Assembly (NCBI GenBank): GCA_025454525.1
Contig: JALOOG010000020.1
Location: 1 to 45,789 of the forward strand
Origin: Anaerolineae bacterium
GTDB taxonomy: Bacteria > Chloroflexota > Anaerolineae > Aggregatilineales > Phototrophicaceae
Direction of reading: 5' to 3'
Length of the DNA: 45,789 nt
The notes beneath the pieces are model-generated. The model worked only from the letters and a program-made list of their open reading frames with translations. It searched no databases and was not told the origin of the DNA. The position numbers and the translations under genes are program-made. This document shows positions 25,044-33,796 of this stretch, piece after piece; position 1 is the first letter of the stretch; every line of letters begins with the position of its first letter.

Positions 25044-25823
25044 TTGGCTGAAAAAATCCGCTTAGATATTGCACTTCATCAAGCTGGACTTGCTCCAAGC
25101 CGTGAGAAGGCCCGTGCGATGATCATGGCCGGTGAGGTCAGCGTCAACGGCCTACGCATCGACAAACCCGGCACGCGCATCGACTCCACGGCGAACTTGA
25201 CAGTACGAGCAAAACCCCGCTTTGTCAGTCGTGGCGGCGAAAAATTAGCGGGCGCGCTTGAAGATTTTAATTTTGATGTCACCGACCTAATTTGCGCCGA
25301 TGTCGGTGCGAGTACGGGTGGTTTTACAGACTGTTTATTGCAATTCGGCGCGGCCCGCGTCTATGCCTTAGATGTTGGTTATGGTCAATTAGATTACACC
25401 TTGCGCCAAAATGAGCGGGTGATCGTCATGGAACGCACCAATGCCCGCCATGTAACCTCCTTAGGCGAACCGATCACCTTAACCGTGATCGATGCGTCCT
25501 TCATTTCTTTGCGTTTACTGTTGCCTGTGATCAAAAATTGGCTGACACCCCAAGGCCATGTGATTGCCTTGATCAAGCCGCAATTTGAGGCGGGTAAACA
25601 GGATGTTGGCAAAGGTGGGGTTGTGCGCGATCATGACGTGCATGAACGGGTTTTGCGCGAAGTTTTGACCTTTGCAACTGAGATCGGTTTTAGTCCGCAC
25701 GGACTCACGCTATCGCGTCTCAAAGGCCCAGCAGGCAACATTGAGTTTTTAGTCTGGTTGCAGCGTGAACCGTATCACATCGACCTAGACACCTTGATAG
25801 ATGCGACCATGAAGTTAGTTTAA
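25044..25823 (+). CDS. tlyA: TlyA-family rRNA 2'-O-methyltransferase
   Basis: Methylates ribosomal RNA using S-adenosylmethionine; older names call it hemolysin A. An S4 RNA-binding domain covers residues 4-60 (RLDIALHQAGLAPSREKARAMI), followed by SRGGEKLAGAL and an FtsJ-type methyltransferase domain: DVGASTGGFTDCLL (SAM loop, about residue 86), ALDVGYGQL, DASFISLRLLLP and LIKPQFEAG. The FtsJ-type K-D-K-E positions fit K71, D155, K183 and E248 approximately. 259 aa is normal. It starts with TTG, supported by AAGGAG six bases upstream. Confidence 0.92.
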   Translation: MAEKIRLDIALHQAGLAPSREKARAMIMAGEVSVNGLRIDKPGTRIDSTANLTVRAKPRFVSRGGEKLAGALEDFNFDVTDLICADVGASTGGFTDCLLQFGAARVYALDVGYGQLDYTLRQNERVIVMERTNARHVTSLGEPITLTVIDASFISLRLLLPVIKNWLTPQGHVIALIKPQFEAGKQDVGKGGVVRDHDVHERVLREVLTFATEIGFSPHGLTLSRLKGPAGNIEFLVWLQREPYHIDLDTLIDATMKLV

Positions 25824-25862
25824 AACCGTGCGAGACTCCTAATGTTAAAAGCGCGAGTCAAC

Positions 25863-25871
25863 TGATATAAT
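25863..25871 (+). promoter_or_regulatory. Extended -10 promoter of lepA
   Basis: TG-A-TATAAT (25863-25871), a consensus extended -10, 33 bases before the lepA GTG. The -35 region is weak (TGTTAA). Confidence 0.55.
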
Positions 25872-25903
25872 CGTAATCTAAATAGCTATGAGTGAGGCTC
25901 ATC

Positions 25904-27700
25904 GTGGGTAATATTCGTAATTTCTCCATTATCGCCCATGTCGATCATGGTAAAAGTACCTTAGCGGATCGGTTGTTACAGTTAACCAACACCGTCGAAG
26001 ACCGCAATATGCAAGAACAACTCTTAGATAGCATGGATCTAGAGCGTGAGCGTGGCGTGACCATCAAAGCATCTGCTGTTCGCATGAATTATACCGCGCT
26101 CAACGGAGAGCAATACATCATCAATTTGATCGATACCCCCGGCCACGTCGATTTTACCTATGAGGTAAGCCGTGCCTTACAAGCGTGTGAAGGGGCGATC
26201 TTGGTAGTGGATGCGAGTCAGGGCATCGAAGCGCAGACTTTATCCAATGTCTATCTAGCGCTTGAACAAGATCTTGAGATCATCCCGGTGATCAACAAGA
26301 TCGATCTGCCTGCGGCCCGGCCCGATGAGATCGCTAAAGAGGTTGAAGAACTTCTTGGGATTTCTGCTTCTGAGATGCTCCGAATCTCCGCCAAAAACGG
26401 GATCGGGATTCGCGATGTATTAGAGCGTGTCGTAGAGCGTGTTCCCGCCCCTGTTGCCGATCAAACCACCCCTTTACGTGCTTTGGTGTTCGATTCGCAC
26501 TATGATTCCTACAAAGGCGTGGTCGCTTATGTTCGTATTTTCGACGGCAAATTGACCAAGCGCGATCTCTTTAAGCTGATGTCCACCGATGCCAAATTTG
26601 AAGCGGTTGAGATCGGCGTATTTTCACCCACCATGCGCCCAGCGGATGAGTTATACGCCGGTGAAGTAGGTTACATCGCCACTGGGTTAAAAACGGTGCG
26701 TGAATGTCGTGTCGGGGATACTTTGACCTTATTCAACAATCCTGCTCCTGAACCCTTACCCGGTTACAAGCAGATCAAGCCAATGGTTTTTGCAGGCATC
26801 TACCCCACCAACAACGATGAATACGGGGATTTACGCGATGCATTAGAAAAGCTTCAATTAAACGATGCTTCTTTAGTGTATGAGCCAGAGAGTTCCCAGG
26901 CCTTGAATTTTGGTTTTCGGGTAGGCTTTTTAGGCTTATTCCACATGGAGATCATCCAAGAACGTTTAGAACGTGAGTATGATCTAGACATTTTGGCTAC
27001 CGCCCCCAGTGTGGAATATCGCATTTTACAAGGCAGTGGTGAGACCATTAGCATTGATAGCCCTGCCCATCTTCCCGATGAAAGTGCCATTGATGAGATC
27101 TACGAACCTTGGATGAAGATTCAGGTTTATACCCCTCAAGATCACATTGGGGCAATTATGGATCTGGTGATCAAAAAGCGTGGTGAATACATTACCACCG
27201 AATATCTTGATCCGGTACGTGTTATTCTCCATTATTATCTACCGCTTTCCGAGTTGATCGTAGATTTTTACGACCGCCTCAAAAGTGTGACTCGTGGTTA
27301 TGCCAGCTTAGATTACCAATTCTACGATTACCGCCCCGGTGATCTGGTCAAATTAGATGTGTTGGTGAATAACGAGCCAGTTGATGCGCTCGCCTTGATC
27401 GTTCACCGTGATCACGCCTATCACAAAGGTCAAAAGTTAGTCACTAAATTAAAAGACTTGATCCCGCGCCAGATGTTTGTTGTCCCGATTCAGGCCGCCA
27501 TTGGTAAACGAGTGATCTCTCGCGCCAACGTGAGCGCCATGCGGAAAGACGTATTGGCCAAATGTTACGGCGGTGACATCACCCGCAAGAAAAAGCTATT
27601 AGAGAAGCAGAAAAAAGGCAAGCGTCGTATGAAGATGATCGGCGCAGTCGAAGTCCCACAAGAGGCCTTCATGGCGCTACTCTCTCTAGACGAAGAATAA
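25904..27700 (+). CDS. lepA: Elongation factor 4 (LepA GTPase)
   Basis: Ribosome-bound GTPase that back-translocates or rescues stalled ribosomes. G1 [10 protein letters not shown]2 region [10 protein letters not shown]3 DTPGHVDF, G4 NKIDLP, then EF-G-like domains and the LepA-specific C-terminal part with [17 protein letters not shown]. 598 aa, the family's usual length. I use GTG 25904 with GAGG six bases upstream, which gives [16 protein letters not shown]; a GTG at 25892 would add four residues. It has its own promoter and ends in a long palindromic repeat that may serve as terminator. Confidence 0.97.
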   Translation: MGNIRNFSIIAHVDHGKSTLADRLLQLTNTVEDRNMQEQLLDSMDLERERGVTIKASAVRMNYTALNGEQYIINLIDTPGHVDFTYEVSRALQACEGAILVVDASQGIEAQTLSNVYLALEQDLEIIPVINKIDLPAARPDEIAKEVEELLGISASEMLRISAKNGIGIRDVLERVVERVPAPVADQTTPLRALVFDSHYDSYKGVVAYVRIFDGKLTKRDLFKLMSTDAKFEAVEIGVFSPTMRPADELYAGEVGYIATGLKTVRECRVGDTLTLFNNPAPEPLPGYKQIKPMVFAGIYPTNNDEYGDLRDALEKLQLNDASLVYEPESSQALNFGFRVGFLGLFHMEIIQERLEREYDLDILATAPSVEYRILQGSGETISIDSPAHLPDESAIDEIYEPWMKIQVYTPQDHIGAIMDLVIKKRGEYITTEYLDPVRVILHYYLPLSELIVDFYDRLKSVTRGYASLDYQFYDYRPGDLVKLDVLVNNEPVDALALIVHRDHAYHKGQKLVTKLKDLIPRQMFVVPIQAAIGKRVISRANVSAMRKDVLAKCYGGDITRKKKLLEKQKKGKRRMKMIGAVEVPQEAFMALLSLDEE

Positions 27701-27709
27701 CCCCTCCAT

Positions 27710-27751
27710 CCCACCCTAGCCCTCCCCATGTATGGGGAGGGCTAGGGTGGG
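27710..27751. repeat. Dispersed GC-rich repeat, copy B: perfect 20-bp palindrome
   Basis: Arms 27710-27729 and 27732-27751 are exact inverted copies with a 2-base centre (core CTAGCCCTCCCCAT / ATGGGGAGGGCTAG). It lies 9 bases after lepA and before the convergent pyrE-like gene, so it probably acts as a bidirectional terminator. The following 170 bases hold no gene; part of them (27788-27813) matches 37107-37132 next to copy C at 21 of 26 positions. Confidence 0.75.
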
Positions 27752-27921
27752 GTTGTCAATAAAGCTCACAAAGTGCCAAGAATAGACTTTAACAGTTCAC
27801 AATAGTTCTTTCTCTATGTTCTTCCTCTCTGTTCTCTGCGGTTCAAAGCGTTTCACGGAGATCTTCCTGCATCTGCACCTTTTCGGAGTTCAATCTCTTT
27901 GGCAACTCAAAATAAATGACC

Positions 27922-28473
27922 TTACCCACTCACCCATTTAACCACCGCCTCGCCTTGCCCCTTTGGGATCATCCCCAACCCAATCAAATATTCCATCATT
28001 TCCCCCAAATCAATCACACCCGCTTGAACTTTCGGCGCAAGCGAAACAAGTGGCAAGATCACCTTCACCTCTAATCCCACCTGCTGCTCCCCTAAAGTAA
28101 AGTTTTGCCGCGTTTTCTCCCACGTATGCAGGATCACCGCCGTCGGATGCCCAATATCATACGCCCCGATGAGATCATCGCGTGGGTTTTTTCCCTTTCC
28201 TTGGCTATACACTAGTGGCAACCCTGTTTTCAGGCTTACCGCTGTACCAAGCGCCACACTATCATTGGGGACTAACAACCGATCGATCGCATACGACGCT
28301 AATCGCGTTGCGATCACTTCAGCAGCCAATTGCAACGTTTCGGGATACGACGGCAACATCTCTAACACCACACGTAGCGGCGTACTTTGATCTCCGTCTA
28401 CAAAATGCCCAAATTGCAACAATCCGTCCTTGATCAACTGCGCTTGCAGTCTTATTTCAATGCTTCGATCCAT
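27922..28473 (-). CDS. Degenerate orotate phosphoribosyltransferase-like protein
   Basis: Not a known enzyme. 183 aa whose first 100 residues follow the PyrE pattern: GLLQFGHFVDGDQSTPLRV (PyrE: GALKFGEFTLKSGR-SP), LPSYPETLQLAAEVIA, and LVPNDSVALGTAVSLKTGLPLVYS (PyrE: the G-G-x-P-L-x2-x-A / TG-P-x3-R-K segment). The key residues are gone: the Arg-Lys after the P-strand is Gln-Gly, and the PRPP loop (usually V-V-x-D-D-V-x-T-T-G) reads AVILHTWEKTRQNF. It starts 22 bases inside the end of the PyrF-like gene. The order, PyrF-like then PyrE-like, is that of fused UMP synthases. Probably a ligand-binding or structural pseudoenzyme; confident as a gene, moderate on the relation. Confidence 0.6.
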   Translation of the reverse strand: MDRSIEIRLQAQLIKDGLLQFGHFVDGDQSTPLRVVLEMLPSYPETLQLAAEVIATRLASYAIDRLLVPNDSVALGTAVSLKTGLPLVYSQGKGKNPRDDLIGAYDIGHPTAVILHTWEKTRQNFTLGEQQVGLEVKVILPLVSLAPKVQAGVIDLGEMMEYLIGLGMIPKGQGEAVVKWVSG

Positions 28474-28982
28474 TTTCGCAACTCCGGCCCAAAATTTTCG
28501 CCTAATCCGCTATGCAATTTTGCATCCCCTACTAACCGGATCACTTGTTCACCGATCATCAGCATTTGCCCGTCCAGATCGATCGTGTCATTTTCAAACG
28601 TCATGACGATTGTACGTTCATTTTGTCCATAACCTTCGATTACTGTGATCGCATCCGCACCAAACCCGATCGGATCAGTCAGCACCTGATAACGCCGATC
28701 AGCGAAATGACCATGCAGAATCGTGACCGCATCCTCTCCCACATAATCAATGGTGCGTTCTAATGCGATCGCACCCGCCGCTCCAAATTTCAGATACGAC
28801 GGAAAATCAAACAAGTATGCACACACCAGATCTCGTGTGGCCTGAATAATCCCTTTTCCAAACGGTAATAACGGCTCATCATATTTCTGCATTGGGATCG
28901 GCATCCGTTCCAATTTCGGCGCGATCACGATCCCCAATTGACTGTTTTTACCTGTTTGTAGCGCCCTCAATTTATCTCTCAT
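28452..28982 (-). CDS. Degenerate orotidine-5'-phosphate decarboxylase-like protein
   Basis: 176 aa resembling the N-terminal half of the long (about 270 aa) bacterial PyrF type: FGKGIIQATRDLVCAYLFDFPSY matches the F-K-x-I-I-D-A-T-x-D-L-V-C-A-Y-K-P-N segment, then FGAAGAIALERTIDYV and GADAITVIEGYG. The active site is lost: the Lys of CAYKPN is Leu57, and the D-x-K-x-x-D catalytic motif (ILDAKRGD) reads ILHGHFAD, leaving only the last Asp. The second half is short and does not follow PyrF. The reading frame is intact, 6 bases after cinA and overlapping the PyrE-like gene. Probably a pseudoenzyme that keeps a protein- or nucleotide-binding role. Confidence 0.65.
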   Translation of the reverse strand: MRDKLRALQTGKNSQLGIVIAPKLERMPIPMQKYDEPLLPFGKGIIQATRDLVCAYLFDFPSYLKFGAAGAIALERTIDYVGEDAVTILHGHFADRRYQVLTDPIGFGADAITVIEGYGQNERTIVMTFENDTIDLDGQMLMIGEQVIRLVGDAKLHSGLGENFGPELRKWIEALK

Positions 28983-28988
28983 AATCTA

Positions 28989-30200
28989 TCACCCCTTCAA
29001 CATTGCCCAAACCGCTGCCATTGCCCACATACTCACCCATCGCCGTGCCAGATCTGATTGCCCACCGAAACCATACACGCGCGTCCGGCTCAATTCTCCT
29101 ACTGAGACTGTGACGGCTGTCCCTTCCGATATATCCGCCCCTTCTTCCACTTCTGGCAAACTCACCACCGCGATACTAACTTCGGTTTGACTGTCTTGTC
29201 GCAGGCGTTGAGCAGCCGCGATCGAAAGCTCTCGCATCGAAAGGTCAGTGCTAACTTGCAGCCATTCCCGGACATTCTCTGGATGATCATAAACATGCGT
29301 CATCTTCAAAATTGAGCCATCCACTGGTTGTATCGCACCCGTGATCGCACCTCGGATTCCCGCTTCGATCACGGCCAACATTTTCCCTTGTTCTTTAAGT
29401 GCTTGCACGAGGACTTTTTCTAACACATCGTCATCATACCCATACACATATTCCCCGATCCGCCCCATCAAGACCTGTTCCGTTTCAGCGATCATGACTT
29501 GCGCCGCTTCAAGGCTATCCGCTTTAGCTGTGATCCGGACATCGACTTGTCCGTTATGCGCTGCCAATCCCACGGTTGGATTACTCGCTTCTAGTAGTTC
29601 TGTTCCGATTGCCTCATCCAACATGCTTTCACCGATTCCTGCGGTTTTCAAGATGCGCGCTTTAATGATCCCTAGCTGATAGCGTTGTCTCAAATATGGG
29701 ATCACGCTCTCATTCATCAGGTATTTCATTTCACGCGGCACTCCCGGCAAACTGATCACCAATTTTCCTTGATGTTCTACAATAAATGACGGTGCAGTCC
29801 CAACCGGATTTTCGATCACAATCGCGTCCGCAGGCAAGTAAGCCTGTCGTTTATTGTTTTCTGACATTTGCACCTTAAAACTACTGAATCGCGCCGCAAT
29901 TTGATCCAACAGCCTCTGATGAAATACCAATTCGCATTCCGTAGCATCTGCTACCGCTTGCCGTGTCATATCGTCGATCGTCGGCCCAAGCCCGCCGCAG
30001 GTGATCACTATGTCCGCCCGTTCCATCGCAACCCGAATGGAATCCGCGATCCGTCCTCGGTTATCTCCGACTGAGGTCATAAAATACAGGTTTACCCCAA
30101 TATCCCGTAATTGTCGTGCGATAAATACTGAGTTGGTGTCTGTGATCTCCCCTAACAAGATCTCTGTTCCGATCGCGATAATTTCAGCGTTGATATTCAT
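28989..30200 (-). CDS. cinA: CinA-family protein with a degenerate deamidase domain
   Basis: The N-terminal domain (1-170) is the MoaB/Mog-like fold of CinA, an ADP-ribose pyrophosphatase in studied members: AEIIAIGTEILLGEITDTN, ITCGGLGPTIDDMT and LPGVPREM are all intact. The linker domain reaches about 255. The C-terminal PncC-like domain normally deamidates NMN with a Ser in AESCTGG; here the stretch reads VIEAGIRGAITG (278-289), and the T-G-I-A-G-P motif is replaced by VVSLPEVEEG, so that activity is very unlikely. 403 aa, close to the normal 410-425. ATG 30200 follows GGGATAAGAG. It is the first gene of an operon with the PyrF-like and PyrE-like pseudoenzymes. Confidence 0.88.
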   Translation of the reverse strand: MNINAEIIAIGTEILLGEITDTNSVFIARQLRDIGVNLYFMTSVGDNRGRIADSIRVAMERADIVITCGGLGPTIDDMTRQAVADATECELVFHQRLLDQIAARFSSFKVQMSENNKRQAYLPADAIVIENPVGTAPSFIVEHQGKLVISLPGVPREMKYLMNESVIPYLRQRYQLGIIKARILKTAGIGESMLDEAIGTELLEASNPTVGLAAHNGQVDVRITAKADSLEAAQVMIAETEQVLMGRIGEYVYGYDDDVLEKVLVQALKEQGKMLAVIEAGIRGAITGAIQPVDGSILKMTHVYDHPENVREWLQVSTDLSMRELSIAAAQRLRQDSQTEVSIAVVSLPEVEEGADISEGTAVTVSVGELSRTRVYGFGGQSDLARRWVSMWAMAAVWAMLKG

Positions 30201-30245
30201 CTCTTATCCCTTTGATGATTGGATCAAGTCTCTAGATTAAATTTT

Positions 30246-30274
30246 TTGGCAAATTTTGCAAACGACACTATAAT
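30246..30274 (+). promoter_or_regulatory. Strong sigma-70-type promoter of the sugar ABC ATPase gene
   Basis: TTGGCA (30246-30251), exactly 17 bases, TATAAT (30269-30274). It predicts a 5' leader of about 90 bases before the GTG start at 30369; I see no known riboswitch in it. Confidence 0.75.
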
Positions 30275-30368
30275 CCGTCTCATACAGGTGGATACGCTTG
30301 AAGCGCAAATAATTTGTGCAAGTTCACCAAATACATTTATGCAACTCACTTTTGTGGAGGGTTTACCA

Positions 30369-31505
30369 GTGGCCAGTGTAACGTTTAACCATGTTTATAA
30401 GCGCTATGGTAGTACAATAGTAGTGAAAGATCTCAATATTTCGATTAAAGATAAAGAATTTTTGGTCTTTGTCGGTCCGTCCGGTTGTGGCAAGTCTACC
30501 AGTTTACGGATGCTTGCTGGACTCGAAGAGATCAGCGACGGTGAGATCTTGATCGGTGATCGTGTCGTGAACAACGTTGCCCCTAAAGATCGCGATGTTG
30601 CTATGGTGTTCCAAAGCTACGCGCTTTACCCCCATATGACCGTGTATGATAACATGGCCTTTGGTTTGAAGCTTCGTAAAACCCCTAAGCAGATCATTGA
30701 TGAGCGCGTCCAAGAAGCCGCTAAAAACTTAGGGATCGCCCACCTTTTAGAACGCCGCCCCCGTCAATTATCCGGTGGTCAACGTCAGCGTGTCGCTGTA
30801 GGTCGTGCGATTGTCCGTGAGCCTTCAGTCTTTTTGATGGACGAGCCGCTCTCTAACTTGGATGCTAAACTCCGTGTTGAAGCGCGTTCTTTTATCAGCA
30901 AGCTTCACCAACGCCTTGAAACCACTTTCATCTATGTGACCCATGATCAAGTTGAAGCGATGACTATGGGAACACGTATTTGTGTATTAAGCGCGGGTGA
31001 ACTTCAACAAATCGACAGCCCCTTTAATCTTTACCACAACCCGCGTAATGTGTTCGTGGCGGGTTTCATCGGTAGTCCGTCTATGAACTTCTTTGACGCA
31101 ATTGTGCGCGAAGTGGACAGCCATTTAATGGTAGACACAGGTGTGTTCCAACTTCAAATCCCCACGGAACGTAGCGCGATCTATCGTAGCCATGTCGGAA
31201 AACCTGTGATCTTAGGGATTCGCCCAGAAGACATTCATGATATGGACTATGAACCTCCTGGCATCGTCCCCTCTAAAATCGAGGCGAACGTTGATGTGAT
31301 CGAGCAGATGGGGAACGAAATGATCATCTATCTCGAAGAAGGCGAAAAGAACTTCATTGCCCGGACGGATCCACGTACCCGCGCTCGCATCGGCGGCCGC
31401 ATGGGCTTAACGATCAACATGGATAACATGCACTTGTTCGACAAGACCACTGAATTGTCGTTAGCCTACGAAGACAAGCAACAAAAATCACACGCCCCCG
31501 TATAG
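30369..31505 (+). CDS. Sugar ABC transporter ATPase (MalK/UgpC/MsmK type)
   Basis: Cytoplasmic ATPase subunit for carbohydrate importers of the CUT1 class. Walker A GPSGCGKST, Q-loop FQSYALYPHMTVYDNM, signature LSGGQRQRVAVGRAI, Walker B VFLMDEPLSNLDAK, switch His in VTHDQVEA, then a regulatory TOBE region from about residue 240 (FIGSPSMNF, LGIRPEDI). 378 aa from GTG 30369, which has GGAGGG seven bases upstream; the frame is open further 5' (to 30219) but that lies partly upstream of the promoter. Stand-alone: no sugar permease or binding protein is in the window, so it may serve several importers, as MsmK does. Confidence 0.92.
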   Translation: MASVTFNHVYKRYGSTIVVKDLNISIKDKEFLVFVGPSGCGKSTSLRMLAGLEEISDGEILIGDRVVNNVAPKDRDVAMVFQSYALYPHMTVYDNMAFGLKLRKTPKQIIDERVQEAAKNLGIAHLLERRPRQLSGGQRQRVAVGRAIVREPSVFLMDEPLSNLDAKLRVEARSFISKLHQRLETTFIYVTHDQVEAMTMGTRICVLSAGELQQIDSPFNLYHNPRNVFVAGFIGSPSMNFFDAIVREVDSHLMVDTGVFQLQIPTERSAIYRSHVGKPVILGIRPEDIHDMDYEPPGIVPSKIEANVDVIEQMGNEMIIYLEEGEKNFIARTDPRTRARIGGRMGLTINMDNMHLFDKTTELSLAYEDKQQKSHAPV

Positions 31506-31515
31506 CTATTGCTGG

Positions 31516-31543
31516 TAGGGTTTTGGATTTTTCCAAAGCCCTA
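31516..31543. terminator. Hairpin between the convergent ABC ATPase and PepSY genes
   Basis: 12-bp stem with one G-T pair (31516-31527 with 31532-31543) around a T-rich 4-base loop. No long T-tail follows on either strand, so termination strength is uncertain. Confidence 0.5.
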
Positions 31544-31571
31544 TCGCTCATCATTTATCGTTGATCATTCA

Positions 31572-32432
31572 TTATTTGCTTTCAATGATCAATCCTGTAA
31601 ACGCATCTACGTACACCACTGTCCCATTATCGAGGGTAATATCGTACATCATCCGCCCATTTTCAACCGTCAATTCCCATATATTCACCGTCGCATTAGG
31701 AAACAAGCCTAACGCTGTTTCTATCGCCTCGGAGGAGCGGATGCGAACTTCATAATTAGGCGGATCATTATCGTTAAGATAATGTCCACTATTGGCATCA
31801 ATCACCACTTCTAACCCATTATCTAGCTTTATCCAATACACCAAGCGCCCATCACGATGATCCAGCTTAGCCCGTTCAAAGACCGTTCCGGGATAACGCT
31901 CCAATGCTAGGCCAATTGCGTCAATCATTTCAAAGTCTGTTGCGATCCCTTGGATAAGCATTGGACGCGGTTCATCATCATCTTCACGCAAGTTTATATT
32001 ATTATCGCCCCCACGCGGGTTTAACTCCAAAATTTGCCCGCTTCTTGCGTCAATCAACACGCGCATTCGATCGCTAAAATCGACTCGATACACTAACACC
32101 CCACGCTCTCGCTTTAATCGAATCTCAGTTACCATGATCCCCAAGTTAGTCCCATGTGCGATCGTCAATGCTCGATCAACCGTGATCCCCTCAGGTAAGG
32201 CAGGGGGTAAAGAGAGATCAAAATCTACGGCCGGTTCAATAATTGTTAACAGGGTAACATCTTGATTTTGATCGCGTTCCGACAGATCAAAATGGACTTC
32301 ATCCGGTCTTTCATCGATCACTAGGATCATCCCATCTGGCGCAGATGGCCGCCTTACTGCTATCCATAACAGCATCATCAGCATGATCGAGGCTAAACCA
32401 CCCAACATCCATACCCAACGGTTTTTCATCAC
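31572..32432 (-). CDS. Membrane-anchored triple-PepSY protein
   Basis: 286 aa with an N-terminal membrane helix (WMLGGLASIMLMMLLWIAV) and three PepSY-type repeats outside the membrane at about 83-137, 168-220 and 231-285. Each repeat ends in the typical strand pattern (e.g. VLIDARSGQILEL, VVIDANSGHYL, VYVDAFTGLIIE). PepSY domains are known as propeptide-like inhibitors of peptidases and as sensors attached to envelope systems. The ATG overlaps the stop of the histidine kinase (ATGA), so the protein is made together with the kinase and is a candidate accessory sensor or output of that system (inference). Confidence 0.82.
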   Translation of the reverse strand: MMKNRWVWMLGGLASIMLMMLLWIAVRRPSAPDGMILVIDERPDEVHFDLSERDQNQDVTLLTIIEPAVDFDLSLPPALPEGITVDRALTIAHGTNLGIMVTEIRLKRERGVLVYRVDFSDRMRVLIDARSGQILELNPRGGDNNINLREDDDEPRPMLIQGIATDFEMIDAIGLALERYPGTVFERAKLDHRDGRLVYWIKLDNGLEVVIDANSGHYLNDNDPPNYEVRIRSSEAIETALGLFPNATVNIWELTVENGRMMYDITLDNGTVVYVDAFTGLIIESK

Positions 32433-33796
32433 CGTTTTACCCTCACAGTAAACACACTTCCCACCCCAAGCACACTGCTTACTGTCAACTCACCCTGATG
32501 TTCTCGCACGATACTTTCCGCGATCGCTAACCCTAATCCAACCCCTTTAAACCCGTCTTTTGCCCGATAAAAACGCTTAAACAAGTGCGGTAGATGTTCT
32601 TCACTGATTCCAATCCCTGTATCGCGAATCTCAATACAAATCTTTCCGTCTTGTTGTTCCGCTTTGACCAGCACCTGACCACCAGCAGGGGTGTATTTCA
32701 CCGCATTGTCTAATAGATTCAAAAACAAGCGGATCAGATGATCAGTGTTTCCCGTAATCTGTGGTAGCTGGTCGCATTCACATTCAAGCATCACTTGTTT
32801 TTCATCAGCCAGCATCCGCATTTGTTCAACCACCAAACCTAACAATTCCGTTAAATCCACACTTTCACGGCTGGCTTTTAGCGACGCTGCATCTAGTTTA
32901 GCCAAATACAAGAGGTTATTAACCAATCGAATCAATCGTTCGTTTTCACCCCGAATCGCGCTTAGCGTCTCAATATACTCATTAGCATGACGGGGATACG
33001 CTAAAGCGACCTCTATATGACCCTTGATAATCGTAAGTGGAGTACGAAGCTCATGAGAAGCATCAGCAGTAAATCGACGTTCGGTTTCAAAGGCGATCTG
33101 TAACCGTTCCAGCATATCATCCAATGTCAATGCCAGTCGCCCTAATTCATCCGGCGGCCCATCATAATCGATCCGCCGATCCAGACGATCCGCACCCACG
33201 CCAGAGGCGATCCGTGTCATCCGATCCACTGGACGCAATGCCTGATCTGCTAAAAAGACCCCTCCCGCCATTGCGACCACCAACACCGCCGGAACCCCAA
33301 CCAACATCACGGTTAACAGATCATCCAATGTATCGTATACGTCATCCAATGATTGTGCGACTTGTAGCCATACTTGGACGCGCTCATCATGAAATTGCAC
33401 AGGGTAACTATACACCCGCCAGATCGCCCCGCTACTCACCAAAGTAACATAACCTGCTCTTAGCGACACCCAATCCGGTAGATTCTCATAATCACCGTAC
33501 CCCCCCAACGTACCGTCACTCACACTGATCAAACGTAATGCAACACCGGATTCTAGTAACCCGACATTCAGTGCCCCACCATCCCGTTGAGTGACAAACC
33601 GCGGTGGGACAGTATCCTCCAATTTCCCTAACGCTTGTGTTACAGCCGTCTGCAAACTGTGATCAACCTGATTGAATAGATTTTCGCGCAATTCAAAAAA
33701 CAAATACAAGCTAAACCCTAACAAGGTGATTCCTAACAACAGCACATACCACAGCGTTAGCCGAAATCGGATCGATCGTAATCGGTTAATCATCAT
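32429..33796 (-). CDS. Sensor histidine kinase (two-component system)
   Basis: Membrane-bound kinase of 455 aa. First helix at about 13-33, extracytoplasmic sensor domain of about 130 residues, second helix at about 165-185, HAMP, then the dimerisation domain with the phospho-accepting His in ASHELRTPLTIIKGH, N-box NLLDNAVKYTPAG, G1 DTGIGISEEHLPHLFKRFYRA and G2 GVGLGLAIAESIV. It belongs to the EnvZ/BaeS/CusS-like group. The signal is unknown; the sensor domain has no cysteine. The gene overlaps the regulator gene by 11 bases and the PepSY gene by 4, so the three are tightly coupled. Confidence 0.92.
   Translation of the reverse strand: MMINRLRSIRFRLTLWYVLLLGITLLGFSLYLFFELRENLFNQVDHSLQTAVTQALGKLEDTVPPRFVTQRDGGALNVGLLESGVALRLISVSDGTLGGYGDYENLPDWVSLRAGYVTLVSSGAIWRVYSYPVQFHDERVQVWLQVAQSLDDVYDTLDDLLTVMLVGVPAVLVVAMAGGVFLADQALRPVDRMTRIASGVGADRLDRRIDYDGPPDELGRLALTLDDMLERLQIAFETERRFTADASHELRTPLTIIKGHIEVALAYPRHANEYIETLSAIRGENERLIRLVNNLLYLAKLDAASLKASRESVDLTELLGLVVEQMRMLADEKQVMLECECDQLPQITGNTDHLIRLFLNLLDNAVKYTPAGGQVLVKAEQQDGKICIEIRDTGIGISEEHLPHLFKRFYRAKDGFKGVGLGLAIAESIVREHQGELTVSSVLGVGSVFTVRVKR

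Noticed and set aside
27752-27921. Gap after lepA considered for a small RNA or tRNA
   Set aside because: No cloverleaf, no promoter and no terminator apart from the palindrome could be made out.
30219-30368. N-terminal extension of the sugar ABC ATPase
   Set aside because: It would start upstream of a consensus promoter (30246-30274) and adds 50 residues not seen in MalK-type proteins; GTG 30369 has a strong ribosome site.
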